Source: Istiophorus platypterus
Lineage: Eukaryota; Chordata; Actinopteri; Istiophoriformes; Istiophoridae
Direction of reading: 5' to 3'
NCBI GenBank assembly: GCA_016859345.1
Contig: CM029121.1
Location: 9,141,911-9,205,910 of the forward strand
Length of the DNA: 64,000 nucleotides
The notes beneath the pieces were generated by a model. The model had not been told where the DNA came from. It saw nothing but the letters and a program-made list of their open reading frames with translations, and searched no databases. A program made the translations under genes and the position numbers. Below are positions 57,066 through 64,000 of the stretch, one piece after another (positions within the stretch are counted from its first letter, which is position 1; each line of letters begins with the position of its first letter).

Positions 57066-60000
57066 GCATTTCCAAGTAGAAGCTCCTTTCTGGCACTCAT
57101 AAGGAAATTAATGACTTTAAGACAGATGGGACACAAGGGAGGCGTTTCTGCAATACTGAATCTGAGTGAAAGCTTATCACAGCAATTAAACTTTCAACCA
57201 CATTTCACCACACACATCATTAATGTTGACGAAAGGACTGCAGAGACAAAGTAGAGGTTTGACTGCAATGAAGAAATCAAAACATCAACATTAAGAAGAC
57301 TGGGGCACTGACAAACTGCGAGACCAACGATGAGTACTGAGAAGGAGGTGGCTTTTAAATGTGACTGCATTCAAGTCCACTAGGCCCTTTTGATGAATGA
57401 ATAAGGCTTACAATTGCTTCCATCTCCTGAGGTTCTGGGGATTAAAACAAAGCTACCATGGCACTGACACAAAGGAGCGTACTGGATCATTTAACACAAT
57501 TATATTCATGACTGCACTTGGAAACTCATTAAATCATTCATTTTCATAGTCAAACACTGGCCATGGAAGCTGCAGTACCAAGTTAAAGTAAGAGGGAATT
57601 AATGTTAAAAGGCAACCACCTGTCAGAGGAAATAACAGGTCTGGCACTTTCTGAAATTGGGATGTGCTTTGCAAACATGTGTTTTAGTTCAAGAAACTTC
57701 ATGAAATGAAGTCAAACCAGGGCCATGACCACAGCAAGGCAGATAGTTTTGAAATGCATTTTTTTTCTCATTTTGGCCTTCCTTCCCCACTAAATGGAGT
57801 TTTTCAACTCAAGAGTAATGCTTTTCATAAGTGCTGACTGCTTATGGATAGATGTACCCAGGAGAAGCACAATTTAGCCTTAATTGAGATGTGTCAATCT
57901 CACCTCTTACCTTAGGTGACTACTATATTGCACAATATTGTAGTTTGCCACCAAACGAGAGGCAAGAGTAGGAAATTCTGTTATTCATACTAATCTGGCA
58001 TTTCAGTGTCCTAGAATATTCATATGTAAACAGTTTTTTAGATGTATACACCTTACTGTGACCTCTGATTAGGATCTGACAATTATATAAAAGAGTAGGA
58101 GAAAGTTATCTCAACCTAAAGGCAAAAACTTGCAATGAATAACTAAGTTAATTCAGTGTTTCAGTACAGCCAAACAGCTCCCCTTGATCATTTGGATGCT
58201 TCATCTGAATTCCCTGCTGTGGGGAACATCAGCTATTTGACTGGTTTCTTACAAAACTAACAGAACCAACACAGACTGACACACGGGACTTTGCATTTTA
58301 TTTAATCTGCCTACTCTGATCCGACATGTTTCTCCAATTGGGCCCACATTACGGTCGTAACGGGTGTTCCTCTACAATTACCTGGCACATTCCTACTGTT
58401 CTGAGGTTATCTGTATGGTAAACACGTGTAGAGGCTTCTGTGCCAAGGGAGTTGGGTGTAGGGAGACATCAAAGCCTTCTGTGATCCCTTTCACTCTGGG
58501 GAATGGAGGGGAGATGAGGGCAACTGCACACTGTGTTGAGAAATAATGCTACAGGAAGAAACAAGAGTGTTATGTTGTAGGGGAAATAATCAACAGCCTG
58601 TCCCTCCATTTCTCTGTCTGTATTTACTGAGCAAGCAAACAGCCTGACAAAGCTCCTTTTATAAGCATATTCAGGTACAAGTCGACAGGCATGGATATCG
58701 GCTTGCAGAATTAAAACAGTGTCTATAAAAGTGTCAGCAACAAATCCAGCTGACCAATGGACATCCAGTCAATGTGGCCCAGAATGCACATGATGTCAAT
58801 ATAAACAATGAGAGAGCGCTGTTTGGTCTTTGTGGTGATCAGTTTGGACCAAAGCCCTTTTGTTTCTGGACTGGATGTTATCCAATTGCTCCTTTGCAGG
58901 CCACATTGCATACTTCCCATAACCCCATTCATGGCGACAAATATGTTCAAAGTTGCAGTTCAGGGTGGCTTCTGATTTGCCAGATAGGCCTGTTCTATTG
59001 TCAAGGAAACTGCCATGTAAGCAGGATGGGTACTGACCCACCATGTTGACCTCCAGAGAGAGAAACCGGGCTTCAATAAAAACAACTCACCCACTGTCAG
59101 AGGGCCAGAGAGATACGTTTTTTCTCCCGCTCTTGAACACAACACAGCATATGTTCTCCCCTGATGCTTTCAGGTAACCTTGCTGTAAATCAACCTAAAA
59201 AAAGCATCTGTTGCTTCTGCTGATTGCAGCAATGTATTCCATTATGGGTACCATAAAAGATTATAAACTGACAGTTTTTACAGTTTCTCCAACAACTATC
59301 TGGGACGAGCCATACTACATCAGTCCCAGAGCTGCACAACCACATGTAGAGCAGCACTTCAGCAGCACCTGAAATAGCAGCTAGGGCCTGAGGACGGGCC
59401 ATACAGGAGGATGCCCAGCTCCACCTTCAGCTTCAGATCTAGGGTTTGGGACAGGGGGAGTTGTCTGTGCCTCTTCAGGAGGATGGGTACAAGACAGGAT
59501 AAATACCATCTAAGGTAATTATGAAATGGCCAATCAGTTTTTAACAGAGCACAAGCTTTCAATTAAGGATGGAGAGGGATCACATGCTCCAAAAAGCTAA
59601 AACTCCACAGTACGTCTGCGTCTGACATTTTTTGAGTATTTTGATAATCCAACAAGGCCCTACTGTCATACTTAATTTATAGCAGGACTATCAGTAATGT
59701 TATTGCTTCTTTGATAAAAGCATATCATATGGTAAAAATTATACAAAAAGTAGTTTCATCCAAGCAATTAGATTGGTGAAAGATGTGCCTACCACTTTGT
59801 TAATTTCCAGTGAGCATGACTCATTATGCATTGGGTTGGTTTTTGTGTTGTGGTAACCAGGGATCTGTTGTTTTATCTGCCTTACCTTCAGGCAGGCATT
59901 TTGCTTTTCAAAAAATAAACTGTACAGTCGCTTGTCTACATTCCTGCCTGTTAGGAATGTCCCCTTGTTTTTAATGCATTAATGTGCCAGTAAAACAGAA

Positions 60001-62007
60001 TATCTTTCTTTAAATAATCAATGCAGATCATGTGACAAGGCCCAGTCTAAATTAGATACTATAGAGAAAAAGGGTGCAGGTCAGATAGTAGATGGGAATG
60101 TGGAAGATATTAAGTTGGATCATGCCTATGGCAACATATGGCATGCACTTGTATCAATGAAGCCACCAGTACAATCTGCACAGTTAGTGTTGAACAGATT
60201 CACAGGCTCTCTTTGTTAGATGTTCAAACCCAGATGTAAGATCCACTACTGTAAGCACTCTGAACCTCTTGGCCATCTCCCTCTCCCTCCCCACCTAAAG
60301 CTCTCTCTGCCCTTTCTCTCCATGATGTTAATGACAGGTAGATGGATGGGAACTAAAGGCCTAAAGGGTCTAGTTCTAGCCTGGTGGAATGGCGTCGTAG
60401 GTCCTGGACCAGATTGGGAGACTCCATGGGGAGTACACCAAGCATTGACAAGCATCGTGCGACTGATGCAGGTAGATGATGGCTTTTAGGTATGCTGCTT
60501 GTACTGCAAAAGTACACAGTGAAAGGCAAAGCGATCAGATTAAGCAGAATCATCAAAGGAGCAGAAAAGGCTTCTCTTTAAAGCTGAAAAAGAGTAACAC
60601 TAATGTAACAAACTAGGAATTTACAAAAAGCACACGATTCTGTCGACAAATGGTTGCGCTCTTTATGTACAGTGTATTATGTTTACAAGGTCTTCTTCCA
60701 CTGTACCAGTAGCTTCAAAAACCCAAACTGTAGGGAAATCCTTATGAAGTCCTTCTATCAATACAATACTCTATCATTTATTTTGTCATATAGTATTATT
60801 ACCTTTTTGTTGCTTCTAACAACAAAAATAATAAAAAGGAGGCACAGACCAAGTACAATGCCACTAATAAAATGACAACAAACATCATTTTTCAATATTT
60901 ATTTTAAACAGGAACCTTTTACCAATTTTTTGAAAACTCACATAATAACATTGAGTCAAACTCATTGTCAATGGTAACCTGTAAGTTGACAGTGTAATTG
61001 CAGTTTGCTAAAGCTAGCGCTGGCTAGCCTACACCCCCTGCTCACTTTACCTACATCATGCTTGCTGTAGCACACTCAAGAGAGTCTCCCAGTTGGGAGA
61101 GGTTCCTCCATTGACATGAGACTCATTAGGGCCAATAAGTCACAGCCCAGAGAGTCACATGGCATTCTTGGGAAGGAGAGCTTGTGTAATGATTTCATTA
61201 CATTGGTGGGAAGAGCAAGTTCATCATTTGCTTGGTATGACCCACATTGTTGGACCCTGCCACTTCTTCTGTCTTACATCTGGGCATGACTGCTGGAGTG
61301 TGTCACTGATTCCGGCACTGGTCATCTCGAATAACTCCACTAATGAGGCTAAATTACTGGTATGTAGATCTTCTATTTACCAACATGAGTCATACGCACT
61401 CCGTCTGTGATAAGCATGAGACACTTGAAACGGTGAAAAATCCAAATTTTGGTTGAAAAAAAAAAAAAAAGCCATCAAACAGTTAGGACTTGAAGAACAG
61501 TCATGTCCGTCTGAACTAATGCAGACCTGCTAACAAAGCTGAACTCTCTCCAATCAAATAAAGCACAGCCAAACTACACACAACATACTGCCAGCTTTGC
61601 TAAAGCATTTTATCTCAAAATATTACAGAATTGGCAAAGTGGGCCCCATTACAACATCTGACTGACATGTTAGCAGCTTCCAAAACCACAGAGAGGCTTC
61701 CAATGGAAGTACTGCTACCATGATCCAGAGAATGGCTGTTAGTTCACAGTGGAAAAGAGCCTGGCCCATAATCATCGGCTTCTTTCAAACACTGATCTGC
61801 ACCAACGTCCTTTGGGATATTTCATGATCCAATTGTATGATTCTCTGCTCTTGTGTAGTGATTTACAAGAGGTATGTTTTACAGCAGCTTTTCTGCTGTG
61901 GCAGCTTTGTTTGTTGGTCACTCATGCCACATCCATCCTGCTAAGCAGAGGAGGATTATGAGGTTCTATTAGCTCACATAAATTATAATTTCCTATGACG
62001 TGGACAC

Positions 62008-62010
<3 letters not shown>

Positions 62011-62075
<65 letters not shown>

Positions 62076-62076
62076 G
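62011..62076. repeat. (CA)n microsatellite with a CGCACG end
   Basis: Thirty CA units followed by CGCACG, in srgap1 intron 1. Confidence 0.95.
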
Positions 62077-64000
62077 TAAAAGCAACACACAACTCCCCTG
62101 TACACAACAGATACAGGCAAAGACAACAAAACAAGAATAACACACATCCCTCTACTTCTCTTAACAACTCTAATACACAGAGGAAATGCTGTAGTTGCCA
62201 TTATTTGAGTTCTTGTGTTTTCTCTTGGGCTCAGGAGAATTGTGGGCGGCAGACCCAAAGAGCTCAGGTTCCTTCCTGTTCTCTGGTTTTTATAGTCTGA
62301 TTCAGAAACAGCTCAGCTATGGTGGTTAACTGCGCTTTCTGTTCAAGCACAATACTCTTAAGCCGTCAAAAAACAGATGTGAGATGTGGGACAATTGTTA
62401 CCAAGTAAAATATATGCTTAAATCTACGGCTGTCTATGTCACCTCCCTTGAACAAGGCAATATTTAAAAGTGCAATTTCAATAGCTCTAACGTAATAATC
62501 TCTGCCAATTATATCCAACTCTGCTGAATGGCATGAGCCAAAAAGCCATGGTTGCTAAGGTAAAGCCCCCGAAAACGAGAAGCCTGAAGTGAGCAGGAGA
62601 GATCAATCACAGTTGACATTGTGGTCGGCTGTAAAGACAATCTTTTTGATCCAAACAAAATAAGAAGCGAGGAGCTGAATGCTGGGACAAGTAAGCACAC
62701 ATCGAGGCCAGGCTGTTTGATCAGCTGCTGGTTAACATCTAGACAGTCTGTTTGATCTGGACACCAGTTTGGTGTGTTTGGTCTGGCTGAGATTTGTGTG
62801 CTTGTGTGTGTCAGTTTGAAAATGTGTAGGTTTGCTTCTGCATCTTTTTGTGTGGACACTCTTAAAGGATTAGTCCACTGAAAATCTTTGGGATGTCAAA
62901 TATTTCCCTCTGTAAAAGTGCCTCTAAAAAGTTTACAGCTTGCTCATTTGCGGTGGACAGCAGCCGCAGTCAACTTGGTTTCATAGTGATGACAACCGGA
63001 TCCAACTGTTACCCGGAGAATTGGACAAAGCATTTCAAAATATGCACAGAACTTCTCAAAGTACTCCTGTAGTATAATCCACCTCTCCACTGTTCAGTAT
63101 GTTCTTAACACTCACAGTTTCTCTTATTCCATACAAAACACAATTTACATGTCATGTTTTTGACCTCATAGTTCCAACCCTGTCCAACTGTCAGCAACCA
63201 GTAGTGCACTTAATCATTTACCGGCAAAGCAAAGATTAATGTAAACGTTCTGAAAATGTGGAATTCAAATAAAATTGATGCAAATTTAATTTGCCCCCAT
63301 GAGTGAACTAACTAACCAACTAACCACTGCAATTCCAAAAGAATTAATTGATTTTACCATTACATTTTACCATTTCAAATGTTGATGTGAGAAGGCCTTT
63401 CTTTTGGAGAGGCTATTTGAATCCTTTTCTATCTACTTAGAATCAAAGCGGACCACAGCTGCCATCCTCTAAAGAAGCTAACTGCAAACTTATCAAAGAC
63501 ATCTTTAAAGCCTACAGGGGCGAGAATTTGATCCTCAAAAATTAGACTTTCAGTAAACCTAACAAATTGAGGGACAAAATGATTTGACCCCGCTTCGCTT
63601 TAAAGCTTCATACCAAGGATAGTGAAAATGTGGAAGAGTACACTAAGTTCAGGAAGTGGTCACATCTATGTGGCTCAGCATCAGAGAAAACAGAATCTGC
63701 GAGAAATACATTGATCTTTCTCGGTCTCTCTGCCAGACCTCACTCCCTTTTCTCATTCATCTCTAGACCATACCCAGCTGCTCTGTCTATTGCCCTAAAG
63801 GGACCAGTGTGGGTGCTTGTGTTTGAAAGAAAGACAGACAGATCTAGATAATCTGTATACTCAAAACAAGCCCAGGCAAAGGCCTATAAGCTTGTTTTAA
63901 TTTAAAGGTAAGTATAAAAATACACTGAACATACATACTCTACGTATGCAATGTGCTATTTTCTTCTATTTCACCAAATGAAAAATGACACTTTGCCTAG

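Larger units (their letters stand above)
53516..64000 (-). other. srgap1: srgap1 intron 1 (partial, continues past the window)
   Basis: At least 10.5 kb without a coding exon; the start exon, expected to encode MSTPSRFKKDKEIIAEYESQ-like sequence, is not seen. It contains a TA-flanked MITE at 53.6 kb, (CA)n arrays at 54.4 and 62.0 kb, a T21 run at 57045-57065 and a possible conserved non-coding stretch near 56.8-57.0 kb. Confidence 0.75.

Noticed and set aside
58723..59562. Overlapping minus-strand open frames of 60-80 codons in intron 1
   Set aside because: No homology, no consistent splice sites; not the missing srgap1 exon 1, which should encode a short Lys/Glu-rich N-terminus.

Overview
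The window is vertebrate nuclear DNA, most likely from a percomorph teleost fish. Short exons with GT/AG borders are separated by long AT-rich introns with many (CA)n arrays, and the interspersed repeats resemble families common in perciform genomes. It holds two protein genes arranged tail to tail. I see no bacterial-type genes, rRNA, tRNA or CRISPR.

1-3.9 kb, plus strand: ccdc113 (cilia- and basal-body-associated coiled-coil protein), apparently complete in nine coding exons. The small GC-rich promoter region carries a perfect match to the RFX X-box, fitting a ciliary gene. The first coding exon is tentative. The other eight join in frame and encode the conserved coiled-coil domain. With the stronger splice donor in exon 2 the product is about 375 residues, close to human CCDC113.

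3.9-6.7 kb: the space between the two convergent stop codons. It holds the ccdc113 3' end and the probable long srgap1 3' UTR, with several reverse-strand AATAAA signals near 4.3-4.8 kb.

6.7-53.5 kb, minus strand: srgap1 (SLIT-ROBO Rho GTPase-activating protein 1), coding exons 2 to 22, about 1,087 residues of a roughly 1,109-residue protein. Transcript order runs from high to low coordinates: F-BAR domain with its extension (exons 2-10), linker and RhoGAP domain (exons 11-17), SH3 domain (exons 18-19), disordered tail ending in the srGAP1-type C-terminus (exons 20-22). The C-terminal sequence separates it from srgap2 and srgap3. Exon 1, with the start codon, is not in the window. All splice phases agree except at exon 13, which carries one extra base and breaks the RhoGAP frame. 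This is either a sequence error or a real lesion.

53.5-64 kb: the start of the very long intron 1, with a TA-flanked MITE, two (CA)n arrays and possible conserved non-coding stretches.

The two genes look functionally unrelated: CCDC113 acts at cilia and basal bodies, srGAP1 in Slit-Robo signalling to Rho GTPases and in membrane shaping. I found no undescribed gene system. The observations most worth checking are the exon 13 frameshift, the divergent exons 12-13 beside a transposon remnant, the ccdc113 X-box, and a (CA)n array lodged between a polypyrimidine tract and its splice acceptor.
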